Source of the DNA: Ctenosaura bakeri
Lineage: Eukaryota > Chordata > Lepidosauria > Squamata > Iguanidae
Direction of reading: 5' to 3'
Length of the DNA stretch: 64,000 bases
NCBI GenBank assembly: GCA_948474755.1
Contig: CAOLHI010000423.1
Span: forward strand, 124,001-188,000
Notes under the pieces: model-generated
Databases searched by the model: none
Seen by the model: only the letters and a program-made list of their open reading frames with translations
Told to the model about the DNA's origin: nothing
Position numbers and translations under genes: made by a program
Shown: in pieces, positions 1 through 38,100 of the stretch
Layout of the letters: each line of letters opens with the position of its first letter
How positions within the stretch are numbered: position 1 is the stretch's first letter

Positions 1-930
1 TCAACACTTCAACTACATTTCTGCCTAAATTCTCATCCATATCAACATTACAGAATCTATGGAACTCACTCTTTACGGAGACAGGGCTTTTAATAATCTG
101 CTGCGTTGTTGCTGTTGTTCTCCTTTTACTGGGTATGCTCTAAGCTCTATTTATAATTTAATTATATTTTCATTTCTTCCATGAGATAGGCAGGTGAGTG
201 TGTTTCAGCATAAAGTGAAAGTGAGGAAGTGAAGGAATGCAGCAGGACATTTGAGACTAACTGGTTTATTTCAGCATGAACTTTCACGGCTTGCTATATC
301 TTGGATGTAACAGCGAATTCCAGTTAATTTAAAAGAAGAGGCAAATGTTTCTGATCTTCTCTTTATAGTTTTATGAGAGGCAGAGAGAGAAGAATGTCAG
401 CTTGGAGCTGCTCTTTCATGAAACACTAAACTATGGTTTAGAGGGACACCTGTATTCATGCCAAGTTCTTATTAAATATTTCATGGATCACACAAGAAGA
501 GTGTATTAAGGATTGTAAAAAAAATCAATGAAACTTGTTTCCACATAATGTATGTGGGATTGGCATGGAGGAAGAGCATGAACTCAGAGATAATTGTCTC
601 CATCTGAAATTCCTTAGAGAGTTTCTCTCAGTTGAGAAGAAGACAAAGAACTCTTAAAAGCTGTGGCTTGGAAGTTTCTGTTTTTGTTTTTTAAATCCCT
701 TTCTCAACAAGAAGGCTGTGCTTCTCGTTTCTGGAGCCATGCCTGGCCATTACCCTTCTCAGTACTTACTCAGATTTCTATATACTCTCAAGGAACAGTT
801 AACAAGCAAGGCAAAATGGCAAAGAAGCACTTGTAAAAATAAAGCGAGCAAAACCAAACGCCGCAGTAGCTGAAGAGAACATGCTCCATTATCCAATGAA
901 ACCTCACAGGCCCTTTCCACACCAACCTAT
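1..930. other. CPNE2 intron, nothing recognised
   Basis: The sequence has AT-rich intronic character and no exon-like segment. I searched in particular for the next C2B exon on the minus strand and did not find it. Confidence 0.6.
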
Positions 931-934
931 TAAA

Positions 935-1620
935 ACGGTGCAGAGCAACCTCCGACGGAGGTTTTCTGCACCGTGGAGTGGAGTGGGACGGACTACTTTT
1001 CGTAGTTCCGCACCTCAGTCCGCTCCAGAGCGACCGGAACTGGTCGTGCAGCGTGCTTTTGAAAAACCTCTTTTAAGAGGTCTTTTAAAAGTACAGAGCG
1101 CGCGACCCCATGTCGCTCCGTCGCCACGCTCCGGTGCAGATTTGCAGGCGCACACTAGTGCGTGCCTGCAGATCTGCCGGGGGGGGGGACTTTAGGCTGG
1201 CGAGCTTCTCCGGTTGGTGGAGAGCCTCCACTGACCGGAAACTACCATTTTGGACGCCTTTTTCCGCACCTAAGTCTGCTCCGGAGCGACCGGAACTGGT
1301 CGCGCAGCGTGCTTTTTAAAAACCTCTTTTAAGAGGTTTTTTAAAAATACGGAGCGTGTGACCTCATGTCGCTCTGTCGCCGTGCTCTGGTGCAGATTTG
1401 CAGGCGCGCACTAGTGCGTGCCTGCAGATCTGCCGGGGGTGGGCTTTAGGCTGGCGAGCTTCTCCAGTTGGAAGCCACCATTTTGGATGCTGGAGCAGTG
1501 CGGAGCGACGAGCTCGCACTGCTCCTCGTCCCGATGGACCCAAATGGACCCACCAAAAAGCCGGTGAGTAGCGGCAGGGAGCGTTTCCCTCGTCGCGTGC
1601 AGAAAGGGCCACAGATTCCT
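935..1620 (+). repeat. GC-rich tandem repeat, two units of 256 bp
   Basis: Unit 1 starts at 1008 (ccgcacctcagtccgctcc) and unit 2 at 1264 (ccgcacctaagtctgctcc). Each contains ggagcgaccggaactggtc-type sequence, an aacctcttttaagaggt hairpin and the palindrome-like gcagatttgcaggcgc...cctgcagatctgcc. CpG content is far above the flanks. A partial unit precedes. Downstream is an ATG (1532) followed by a donor-like CCG|GTGAGT. It resembles promoter monomers or a transposon end; the family is unknown. Confidence 0.7.
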
Positions 1621-2000
1621 AGATTCTTGGAAAGAATCTGAATCAATGATATTACAAAGCATCCCTAAACAACACCTGGTAGTCTGTGAAACTGAAGACA
1701 ATAAGAAGGAGCAGGAGACTATCAAGCAATCACTGGCTCTTGTAAGTTTTTGAAGATGTGCTATGGCTGGGGGGGTGGAATTGTTGGCTGGGGATGATGG
1801 GAGTTACAGTCTGGCAAGATCTGGAGGGCTGCACCATTCCCATTCCTGTTTTAAGGGAACCCTCTAGAAGCCCAAGAGTAGTAAACTCTCATTTCTGACG
1901 TTGGGTCTAACCATACTTTTACTGTTGGCTTATCCCCAGTGCCTTTGCTGCAAAATGCTAAAAATAAAAAAGACATTCATGGTACACAAGGCAACAGTTA

Positions 2001-29049
<27,049 letters not shown>

Positions 29050-29059
29050 TTATAAAAAA

Positions 29060-30250
29060 AGGTATAGTACTTATTGTCAGGGGAGCAAAGCAAAGCAACA
29101 ATTTGGTAGCATCTGAACTGGTTCCAGTACCGTTCTTACTTTACTGTAGACATAACCGTGCACATCTTTCACCTGCTTTGAGGAAGACGGAATCTGGCAG
29201 ATCACAATTATTAAACCACTGCATCCAAACAAGTGTTGCTGAGGATTTGAAATGAACAACCAAAGATCATCTTCAAAACGAAGGTTTTTAAATTCGAAAC
29301 CAATATGCATAAATCCATTGGTCCCGGAATTTTGTCTAATAGCACATGCTAAAGGCACCAGACACAAATTATTATTAAAGAAGGTAATGGAAATCCCTGC
29401 TTCATGCCCTGTTTCAATGCGTTGTGTTTTTTTTTTTAAAAAAGGATGAGAACAATACCTTTGGTCATAACCGGTGCTCTTGGTGTTGACAATTATTATC
29501 TTTAGGAAACCCAAAATTAGCCAATACTGTGAAAATAAATGGCCAGTAAATTTTATTAAAAGGCTTTCTCAGCATCTAAACAAATAATGGCTAGATGATC
29601 AGTTCTATCCAAGTTTAAAGCAACAAAGTGCACAACCAATCAAATATTATTGTCTCCCTGCCTGTTTTTGGTAAATCCTGTCTGTTCAGGACTTACCAAA
29701 GATGAAACATCTTTTTTATAACCTACTAGCTAAAATAACAATCAATATTTTGATATCAACAGTAAATAAGAGCATAGGGTGGTAGTTAGCACAGCGGCAT
29801 GTGATCCTTACCAGATTTAGGTATCCAGGTAATAAAGGCATCATTTAATGATGAAAACAAGGAACTAGATTCTAAAATATGGTTGTAAAGCTGGAACAGT
29901 CTTGATGCCAACAGACTAGAAAAAGCATTGTGGCATTCAGCTAGAAACTCACCAGAGCCGGGATACTTCCATTTCTCATATCAGCTATAATATTGATAAT
30001 TTCCTCCAAGTGTAAAGGTTTCAGAAGAAATTGCTGCTGTCATATGCTAAGATAGGGAAGGTCAACATGAGAAAAGAAAGTCTCCACATCCTCGTGGTCA
30101 ATTTCATTATCAAAGCTATAAAGATCCACAGAAAACTTCAAAACTTGTAGATTTATGTTTATGGCCAATGTACAAAAATTACCGCTTTCATTGTTGATAG
30201 CTGAGATCACCTTGTGCTGCTGTTGATGGAGTTGACTTAAAGACACCTAA
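29060..30250 (-). mobile_element. L1 LINE ORF2 relic
   Basis: Scattered reading frames on this strand match L1 ORF2: FDNEIDHEDVETFFSHV near the high end, TGFTKNRQ and DAEKAF (RT motif region) at 29.5-29.7 kb, and RFEDDLWLFISNP (the catalytic DD motif region) near 29.25 kb. Stops and frameshifts break the frame throughout. The relic sits directly upstream of the CPNE2 start-codon exon, in intron 1. Confidence 0.75.
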
Positions 30251-30549
30251 CAATAACAGCCAAGTTTGGTTTAAAGATTAAAAACCATCAGAAGAGAAGG
30301 CAGAAAGGGCCTAGAAGATCTTCACCCACAGCAGCCTACGATAAGGAGACATACTGGAAGGGGATTTCTACTTAAAATGTAGTGAGTAATTCCTAAATTT
30401 GAATCTCTACATATAAATTCACGCATGCAAATTTTATGCAAGTGGTTTAGCTTTTTGGGGGGGGTGATACAGTTTCTCCCTTTTTTTGGTGATGTCTCAC
30501 ACTATAAATTACAGATAGCATGGCACTATCATTACTATCATCTTCACGG

Positions 30550-30655
30550 TATGTGTGCCTTCAAGCTACCTCACATCTTAGGGTGACCTCATGAATTTCA
30601 CAAAGTTTTCTTAGGCAAGAAAGAGGAGGTTTGCCATTGCCTTCCTCCGACCTAT
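30550..30655 (-). mobile_element. tRNA-derived SINE 3' half
   Basis: It has tgtgtgccttcaag at the low end, then agggtgacctcatg and ggaggtttgccattgcc, the reverse complement of the SINE body and tail. Confidence 0.65.
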
Positions 30656-30661
30656 AGAATC

Positions 30662-31215
30662 AGAATCATAGAATCATAGAAATGTAGAGTTGGAAGAGAC
30701 CCCAGGGGCCATCCAGTCCAACCCCCTGCCATGCAGGAACACCCTCAAAGAACTCCCTTGGACAGATGGACATCCAGCCTCTGCTTAAAAACCTCCAAGG
30801 AAGGAGACTCCACCACACTCCATGGAGGCAGCATCTTCCACTGCCGGACAGCCCTGACCATGAGGAAGTTCTTCCTGAGGTTCAGGTGGAATCTCCTTTC
30901 CTGCATCTTGAATCCATTGCTCCTTGTCCTGGTCTCTGGAGCAGCAGAGAACAAGCCCTCTCCATCCTCTACGTGGCATCCCTTCAAATATTTAAACATG
31001 GCTATCATGTCCCCTCTTAACCTTCTCTTCTGCAGACTAAACATCTCCAGCTCTCTAAGTCTATCCTCATAGGGCTTCATGGCTTCCAGGCCTCTCACCA
31101 TTCTGGTCGCCCTCCTCTGGACTTGCTCCAGCTTGACCATGTCCTTCCTGAATTGGGGTGCCCAGAACTGGACATAGTATTATTCCAGATGAGGTCTAAC
31201 CAAAGCAGAGTATAG
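30662..31215 (-). mobile_element. CR1 LINE 3' fragment
   Basis: Its tail (atcatagaatcatagaaatg on the plus strand) lies at the low end, and it extends through the [13 protein letters not shown] and EDRLREL segment. It is truncated in the ORF2 C-terminal domain. Confidence 0.9.
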
Positions 31216-32755
31216 CCTACAGCACCTGCTATTTTTCAGTCATTCCACATTCAGATGCTAACCAAGTCTGACCTTGCTTAGCATATTTATACCATCTTTC
31301 CCCCCAGTTTAGGATTCATTCCCATTATTAATCAGAATTCCTCATCTACTGAAAAATGTCTGATTGTCACAGCATGGGCTTTTCACACTTGCTGGTAGCT
31401 TGCAAATTAGTTTCCTTTTTAGTGGATGGCCACTAGGAGGTAAAACACAGCCTTCATTTTCAAGTTGGATTGCACAGTCATGAATCTTTGTTGGAATTTG
31501 TCTCTGGAACATTAATATGATTTCAGTGTCTAATGATGTCCTGGTTGTAACATGTGATTTGACCCTAACCACCCAACCTTAATGCAACCTACTAGAGACT
31601 AATCTAATTAACAGCACCATCTGAAGCCCATCTATACTCAGACGTAGGTACGGGGGATGTTAATGTCTGCTCTTTTTGTTCTCAACAGCTATCCAAACAA
31701 TTTATTCAATTTCTGCATAGTTGAAGAAAACAAGGGATTTTAAAAAATCACTTCAAAGATAAACTGCATAGTCTACCAAAGGATAAGAAGGTTGTGACAA
31801 ATCCTGAACAGCAACACACTTCTTCTGCCTCCTTTTCATACATTACTCAAACTTTATGCAGATAGCACAGGAACAGCAAGGCAAATTCTCTAAAAATCAA
31901 TGCAAAATATTTGCATTGGGTTTGTTAGACTTTGCACCGTCTTCCCTTTAGTCTGTGCAAAAGATGGCTTTTTTTTTCAGGAGACAGACGCTCTACATTC
32001 CTATTGCCACATTTCTGTTGGGACTTTCAAGGAGGTGAAATCTCCTCACCAAGGTTTTGCATCACACTGAGAAACCCACATTCGCTGAGGATGAGTAATT
32101 TTTTGCATATTCGTTACCGCCATAGCCAATGCACGCTTACTCCTAAACTCAAACTACTATACCACGCTGGCTCAAAGACTAGTTACTTCCCTCAAAAACT
32201 AGTCAGAAGGTCCAAAGATAATCTGGATTTGATTTTTAATTTTCTCCATGTTCAGGCCAATTTTCTTCCAGCCCAGCGTGAAGCACAGGAGCAAAAAGAG
32301 GGAAGAAATGGAGGTTAACCCAAATGTGAACACTGGACTGGATTGCACCAATTCCTGAGAATGATCTTCAGCTTTGCAATCTGGTGTCACTTTTTTAATT
32401 GAAAAAATGCTAAGTTTTGTTGATACTCAAGTTAAACCTAGCTACATAAGTAAGGCTACTCAAGGGCGAAATTGTTGATGTCATTGGACACAGGATTCTC
32501 ATCCGCTTCCCTTCAATTTAGACAATCCTTCATGGCTCTATATTTACAGGCCCATTACACTCTCCAGAATTTTTTTAAAAAAGTAAAAATCCCAGACTAG
32601 AATGAAATGTTTCCACCTACCATTATTATTTGTTTTAATTACACTTTCCATGGAACCAAGCCTTAAAATAAGCAGGTTTGTTCTATTTATATCAGTATTG
32701 TCACTTTTTCCACACTGAAAACAAATTCAAAACAGCTGTGTGGGCAGAAGCTGCA
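31216..32755. other. CPNE2 intron 1, nothing recognised
   Basis: No exon or repeat I can support. An open frame at 31932-32318 on the plus strand has no recognisable content. Confidence 0.5.
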
Positions 32756-32760
32756 TCCGG

Positions 32761-32896
32761 CAGTGGTTCTCAACCTTTGGTCCTCCAGCTTCTTTGGACT
32801 TCATCTCCCAGAAACACCAATCAGCATGGCCCATGAGGAGGGATGCTGGGAGCTGGAGTCCAAAACATCTGGAGAACCAAAGGTTAGGAAGCCCTG
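32761..32896. mobile_element. Short hAT-like MITE
   Basis: The left end cagtggttctcaacctttgg is complementary to the right end ccaaaggttaggaagccctg, and the inner part carries ggacttcatctcccag and its complement. I saw no clear target duplication. Confidence 0.65.
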
Positions 32897-33279
32897 AGAG
32901 GGACAGGCCAAAGGGAGGAAAGAGAGGGTTAGATCCAAGGGGGAAAGATCCATGCATTAAACATGGAGCCCAAGGGTATCAAAGAAGCAGGTAAAGCCAA
33001 AATGGCAGCCATCCTGCCTTACACTTGGAAGTCACTCACCTGTACTCCCAAAATGGGGGGGAAATAGAAATAAGAAGGGAAAATTAGCCCCTTCCCCCTG
33101 ACATTTTTAACACCTAGAACAACATTTCAATTTTTCCAACGGAAAAATGGAAACTAGGGTGCATAGGCCCTGATAAACAACCCCCCCATTTGTTACTGTC
33201 AATGGTGTTGGAAGCTACTGAGAGGTCTCACAATGTGGTGGGGACCACATTATTCCCCTCACTCCATTCCCTAGCATAA

Positions 33280-33655
33280 GTCATGTAATGGAACAGTGTG
33301 CTAGTCCATTCTGGTTTGGTCAGACCCCACCTGGAATTCTGTCCAAGCTGGAACATGTCCAAAGGAGGGCAACCAAGATGGTAAAAAGTTGGGAAACCAA
33401 GGCCATTTCTGCACTACACTGTTATAGTGCCATTATTCCACTGTCAAAATCCTGCAGAATTCGGGGGGTGGGGGAGTTGTAGTTTACTGAGGCCAAAGAT
33501 GCCCTTACCTAAACTGCAAATCCCAGGATTCCATAGGATGGTGAACGTGGAACAATAGCACTATATCAGTGTAGTGCGGCAATGGCCCAAGCCATATGAG
33601 GAATGACTTCGGCACCTTGTATGTTCAGCTTGGAGAAGAGAAAACTGGGATATGA
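33280..33655 (+). mobile_element. Old CR1 fragment split by a MITE
   Basis: CR1-like sequence (ggtttggtcagacccc, ctggaacatgtccaaaggag) stops at about 33401 and resumes at 33587 (gccatatgaggaatgactt). The palindromic MITE lies between. CCAAG is repeated on either side of the insert. More diverged than the other CR1 copies. Confidence 0.75.
33402..33586. mobile_element. Palindromic MITE inside a CR1 fragment
   Basis: It runs gccatttctgcactacactg to agtgtagtgcggcaatggc. The flanking CCAAG direct repeat and the continuous CR1 sequence on both sides prove insertion after the CR1. Confidence 0.82.
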
Positions 33656-35822
33656 ATTAAAGAATAACAGTGTCGGTGATGGCAATGAGGATGCTATGCA
33701 GCCACATATGTGCCATGAGCCACCCTTTCTTTGTCCTTATACTATGAGGACACAGCCTTCTCATATGAGGCAGCCTGTTTTTCGTTCACAGCTTGCCAGC
33801 TTTGCCAGTCTGCACCTGGTAATAATAACAGATTTTAAGATTGCCACTTCGTCTGCATTAGTCACGCAAGTGACTAATAAGGAGGTGCCAATAAGGAGGA
33901 AAAATGGAAGGCATCTGAAGAAACCAGAATGGTTGACTAAAGAACTCTCAGCTGAGCTAAGAGTTAAGAGAAACACGTATAGGAAATGGAAGAAGGGGGA
34001 AACCACCAAAGAAGAATTTAAGCAAGTAGCCAGGAGATGTAGGGAGGAGGTCAGAAAGGCTAAAGCACAGAACGAACTTAGGCTGGCCAGAGACATTAAA
34101 AACAATAAAAAGGGTTTTTTTAAATATGTCCGCAGCAAAAGGAAAAAGAAGGAGACAGTAGGGTCGCTACGCAGAGAAGATGGCGAATTACTCACAGGGG
34201 GGAGAGAAAAGGCAGAGCTACTTAACACCTTCTTTGCCTCCGTATTTTCCCAGAAGGATACAAGCACTCAACCTGGCGGTAGGGGAGCAGGGGAGGAAGC
34301 AGAGGAAATGAGGCACTTAATAAGTAGAGAGGTGGTACAGGAATACCTGGCCGCATTGGATGAATTCAAGTCTCCAGGGCCAGATGAATTGCATCCTAGG
34401 ATATTAAAAGAGCTGGCAGAGGTCATTTCGGAACCGCTTGCTATAATTTTTGAGAAATCTTGGAGGACAGGAGAAGTTCCAGCAGATTGGAAGAGAGCAA
34501 ATGTTATCCCCATCTTCAAGAAGGGAAAAAAAGAGGACCCAAATAATTATCGCCCAGTCAGCCTGACATCGGTACCCGGAAAGATCCTGGAGCAGATCAT
34601 TAAGCGTTCAGTTTCTAATCATTTAGAAAACAACGCAATAATCACGAGAAGTCAACATGGATTTCTCAAAAATAAGTCATGCCAGACTAATCTTGTCTCT
34701 TTTTATGATAGAGTTACTAGCTTGATAGATGAAGGGAATGCTGTGGATGTAGCATATCTCGATTTCAGTAAGGCCTTTGACAAAGTTCCCCATGACATTC
34801 TTGCATCGAAGCTAGTAAAATGTGGGCTAGACAGGGCTACTGTTAATTGGATATGTAATTGGTTGACCGACCGAACCCAACGGGTGATCACGGATGGCTG
34901 CTTTTCATCCTGGAGAGAAGTGACTAGTGGGGTGCCACAAGGTTCTGTCCTGGGCCCAGTGCTGTTCAATATTTTTATCAATGACTTAGATGAAGGAATA
35001 GAGGGCATGCTCATCAAATTTGCAGATGACACCAAATTGGGAGGGGTTGCTAATATGCCAGAGGACAGGATCAAAATTCAAAATGACCTGGATAGATTGG
35101 AGAGCTGGGCCAGGGCGAACAAAATGAAATTCAACAGAGAGAAATGTAAGGTCCTACACTTAGGCAGAAATAATGGAATACAGAAATATAGGATGGGGGA
35201 CACGTGGCTGGATAGCAGTACGTGTGAAAGGGATCTAGGAGTCTTCATAGACCACAAGCTGAACATGAGTCAGCAGTGTGATGCGGCAGCCAAGAAAGCC
35301 AATGCAATTCTCGGCTGCATCAACAGGAGTATGGTGTCTAGATCGAGGGAGGTACTGGTACCACTCTACTCTGCTTTGGTTAGACCCCATCTTGAATACT
35401 GTGTCCAGTTCTGGGCACCCCAATTCAAGAAGGATATTGACAAGCTGGAGCAAGTCCAGAGGAGGGTGACCAAAATGGTGAGAGGCCTGGAAAACATGCC
35501 CTATGAGGATAGACTGAGAGAGCTGGGTATGTTTAGTCTGCAGAAAAGGAGGTTAAGAGGGGACATGATAGCCATGTTTAAATATTTGAAGGGATGCCAC
35601 GTAGAGGAAGGAGGGGGCTTGTTTTCTGCTGCTCCAGAAACCAGGACAAGGAGCAATGGATTCAAGCTGCAGGAAAGGAGATTCCACCTGAACCTCAGGA
35701 AGAACTTCCTGACAGTCAGGGCTGTCCGGCAGTGGAATCTGCTGCCTCGGAGAGTAGTGGAGTCTCCTACCTTGGAGGTTTTTAAGCAGAGGCTTGATGG
35801 CCATCTGTCGGGAGTGCTTTGA
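33603..35822 (+). CDS. CR1 LINE reverse transcriptase frame with fortuitous N-terminal extension
   Basis: The frame has 739 codons. From about residue 90 ([13 protein letters not shown]) it follows CR1 ORF2: the basic linker ([21 protein letters not shown]), then RT motifs [62 protein letters not shown] and F473-ADD-TKLGG. It ends with the usual CR1 C-terminus (FKQRLDGHL). The endonuclease domain that normally precedes is missing, so the copy cannot move by itself. The first 80-90 codons come from older flanking repeat sequence and are not CR1. The frame is antisense to CPNE2. Confidence 0.85.
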   Translation: MTSAPCMFSLEKRKLGYELKNNSVGDGNEDAMQPHMCHEPPFLCPYTMRTQPSHMRQPVFRSQLASFASLHLVIITDFKIATSSALVTQVTNKEVPIRRKNGRHLKKPEWLTKELSAELRVKRNTYRKWKKGETTKEEFKQVARRCREEVRKAKAQNELRLARDIKNNKKGFFKYVRSKRKKKETVGSLRREDGELLTGGREKAELLNTFFASVFSQKDTSTQPGGRGAGEEAEEMRHLISREVVQEYLAALDEFKSPGPDELHPRILKELAEVISEPLAIIFEKSWRTGEVPADWKRANVIPIFKKGKKEDPNNYRPVSLTSVPGKILEQIIKRSVSNHLENNAIITRSQHGFLKNKSCQTNLVSFYDRVTSLIDEGNAVDVAYLDFSKAFDKVPHDILASKLVKCGLDRATVNWICNWLTDRTQRVITDGCFSSWREVTSGVPQGSVLGPVLFNIFINDLDEGIEGMLIKFADDTKLGGVANMPEDRIKIQNDLDRLESWARANKMKFNREKCKVLHLGRNNGIQKYRMGDTWLDSSTCERDLGVFIDHKLNMSQQCDAAAKKANAILGCINRSMVSRSREVLVPLYSALVRPHLEYCVQFWAPQFKKDIDKLEQVQRRVTKMVRGLENMPYEDRLRELGMFSLQKRRLRGDMIAMFKYLKGCHVEEGGGLFSAAPETRTRSNGFKLQERRFHLNLRKNFLTVRAVRQWNLLPRRVVESPTLEVFKQRLDGHLSGVL

Positions 35823-35900
35823 GGGTGTTCCTGCATGACAGGGAGTTGGACTGGATGGCCCGTGTGGTCTCTTCCAACTCTACATTTCTATGATTCTAAG
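33850..35900 (+). mobile_element. 5'-truncated CR1 LINE
   Basis: The copy covers the linker, the whole RT, the C-terminal domain and the characteristic 3' end (gttggactggatggcc, ttccaactctacatttctatgattcta). The 5' limit is approximate, based on where similarity of the translation to CR1 ORF2 starts. An undisturbed frame over about 1.95 kb indicates a fairly recent insertion. Confidence 0.88.
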
Positions 35901-36261
35901 TTGGTACCACTCTCCAAAAGCTGCCATCCTACACTCCCCACCCGCCCTTGGATGTTCTGTTGGAGGAAAGAAATCCTTTTCTTTTTTGCTGTATTGTCTC
36001 GTAGGAACATGGCAGACAAGCCAACTGCTTTTATGCACACACTCTCATGGGGTCTAAACTACAGTAGCAGCTTGAGGGTCGTAATTTTGGATTTGGGGGT
36101 AGGAGGATGTCAGATGTCCCCTTTCCGACCAACCCTGCCAACTTCACCAGAGATCACTTTTGCACTGGAAACAAGCAGAGAAACATCCCCTTTATATGGC
36201 CTACTCTTGGACCAAAGGCCTTTTTAGGGTGTTTATCTTATTTAATGCAAGGAACAAAATG

Positions 36262-36402
36262 TGACAAGCCCTGCTTGGAAAGCACTTTCCAAAGTGATAG
36301 GTTTAATGACACTTCCACCAAATGTGGAAGTCTCATTAAACCCATCACTTTGGAAAGTGCTTTCCAAACAGGGCTTGTCGCTTCCACCAAATGTGGAAGT
36401 CC
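36262..36402. repeat. Long inverted repeat (118-bp hairpin) with extra loop copy
   Basis: The arms of about 56 bp, starting gacaagccctgcttggaaag, pair with the complement ending cagggcttgtc with about three mismatches. The loop acttccaccaaatgtggaagt is itself palindromic and a second copy follows at 36380-36402. It is probably a small MITE, but I recognise no family. Confidence 0.8.
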
Positions 36403-36448
36403 TATCAAGTATGCCCAATTTTCTGGTGCACTGAAAGCAGTTCTTAGT

Positions 36449-36640
36449 TCATAGAATCATAGAATCATAGAAATTCAGAGTTGGAAGAGACCCCAGGGGC
36501 CATCCAGTCCAACCCCCTGCCATGCAGGAACACCCTCAAAGCACTCCCGACAGATGGCCATCCAGCCTCTGCTTAAAAACCTCCAAGGAAGGAGACTCCA
36601 CTATACTCCGAGGCAGCAGATTCCACTGCCGGACAGCCCA
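36449..36640 (-). mobile_element. CR1 LINE 3' end fragment
   Basis: The terminal 190 bp of CR1 (tail at the low end, catagaatcatagaatcatag) is cut off at ccggacagccca, where unrelated sequence with a tandem cctggtaacaggaaatctg repeat begins. Confidence 0.88.
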
Positions 36641-36984
36641 GGTCCTGGTAACAGGAAATCTGACTTATTTCCTGGTAACAGGAAATCTGCCTTATACATG
36701 TAGCTAAATATGTAGTCCATCTAGCACAACTCCATATCAATCAGAAAGAAAGGATGGGAAAGTTACAAGCACAATTGACAGGGTCTGAGCAACCAGAGCG
36801 AAGTCTGGGTTTTTCTAGGCTGCTTTCAAGAAGAATGATGTCCTATCTTAAAGCAAGCAAGTACCCAAGAGCGTATATCTCCAGTCTACAGAAGCTGACC
36901 AGGGAAAAGCCATGGACCGTTATTGGTCATAGGTTCCATTTGGGTGGTTTTTTGAAAGGCAGCGTGGAATACTTGGGAACCTCA

Positions 36985-37520
36985 TTTGGAATCCTGTGTC
37001 CAGTTCTGGGCACCTCAATTCAAGAAGGATATTGACAAGCTGAAACGTGTCCAGAGGAGGGTGACCAAAATGGTGAAGGGTCTGGAAGCCATGAAGCCCT
37101 ATGAGGAACGGCTTAGGGAGCTGGGTAGGTTTTGCCTGCAGAAGAGAAGGTTAAGAGAGGACATAATAGCCATGTTTAAATATTTGAAGGGATGTCATGT
37201 TGAGGAGGGAGAGGGCTTGTTTTCTGCTGCTCCAGAGACCAGGACAAGGAGCAATGGATTGAAGCTGCAGGAAAGGAGATCCCACCTGAACCTCAGGAAG
37301 AACTTCCAGATGGTCAGAGCTGTCTGGCAGTGGAATAGGCTGTTGCCTGGGAGTGTGGTAGAGTCTCCTGGGAGTGTGGTAGAGTCTCCCTCTGTGGAGG
37401 CTTTTAATCAGAGGCTGGATGGCCATCTGTTGCGAATGCTTTGATGGGTGTTCCTACATAGCAGGAGGTTGGACTGAATGGCTCTTGTGGTCTCTTCCAA
37501 CTCTATGATTCTGTGATCTC
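36985..37520 (+). mobile_element. CR1 LINE 3' fragment with 21-bp internal duplication
   Basis: The fragment is a C-terminal CR1 frame ([20 protein letters not shown]) with the tctatgattctgtgat tail. The sequence ctgggagtgtggtagagtctc is present twice in tandem at about 37348-37389. Confidence 0.88.
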
Positions 37521-37889
37521 TCTGTGATCTCTAGAAGCAGAAGCATAATCCAAACAGTCAGAAGTCAGAGGAAGGAAATGTTTCTGGGTCAAGTCTGAAG
37601 CCAAGAAAGGAGCTGCTAGGAGACTAGTCCAAATGAGAGCCAAAGATGAGTACCAGTAATGCATGAAGCCAAGGACGCCACACAAGGTTATCAGGGAGAA
37701 TTGGATCTACTGTCTGCAGCACCAAAGTGGCCTTGGCTGAGCTAGTTTATGGCCAGCAGTAGATTAGCACAGCTGGCCTCTTGAGCTGAAATGCTTTACT
37801 TCAGGCAAAGGAGAGCATTTCTGGCATTTCCGTTCCTGAAGTTTGAGCTGTCAATGTACGACTGGGTGCAGGGATCCCATTTCCTCTTC

Positions 37890-38100
37890 CAAATATAGTT
37901 GGCCCTCCACATTTTCAGGTTTCACTTTCACAAATTTGATTATTTGCAAGTTTCTCCAACCCCTGCTTCCCCACCTCAAATGCTTCTTTTCCAAGGGAAC
38001 TTTCCCCCTTGGAAGCTCTGATCAGGACTCACAGAAATTGGTTAGTTTAGATACATTCCTATGGAAAAAAAAAAAAAGGAACCAAACAACATTTTCAACT
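37890..38100. mobile_element. Tigger/pogo-like DNA transposon fragment
   Basis: It starts TATAGTTGGCCCTCCACATT. The inner sequence is shared with the element at 22.5-22.9 kb (cttttccaagggaactttcccc). The second end is not visible. Confidence 0.5.
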
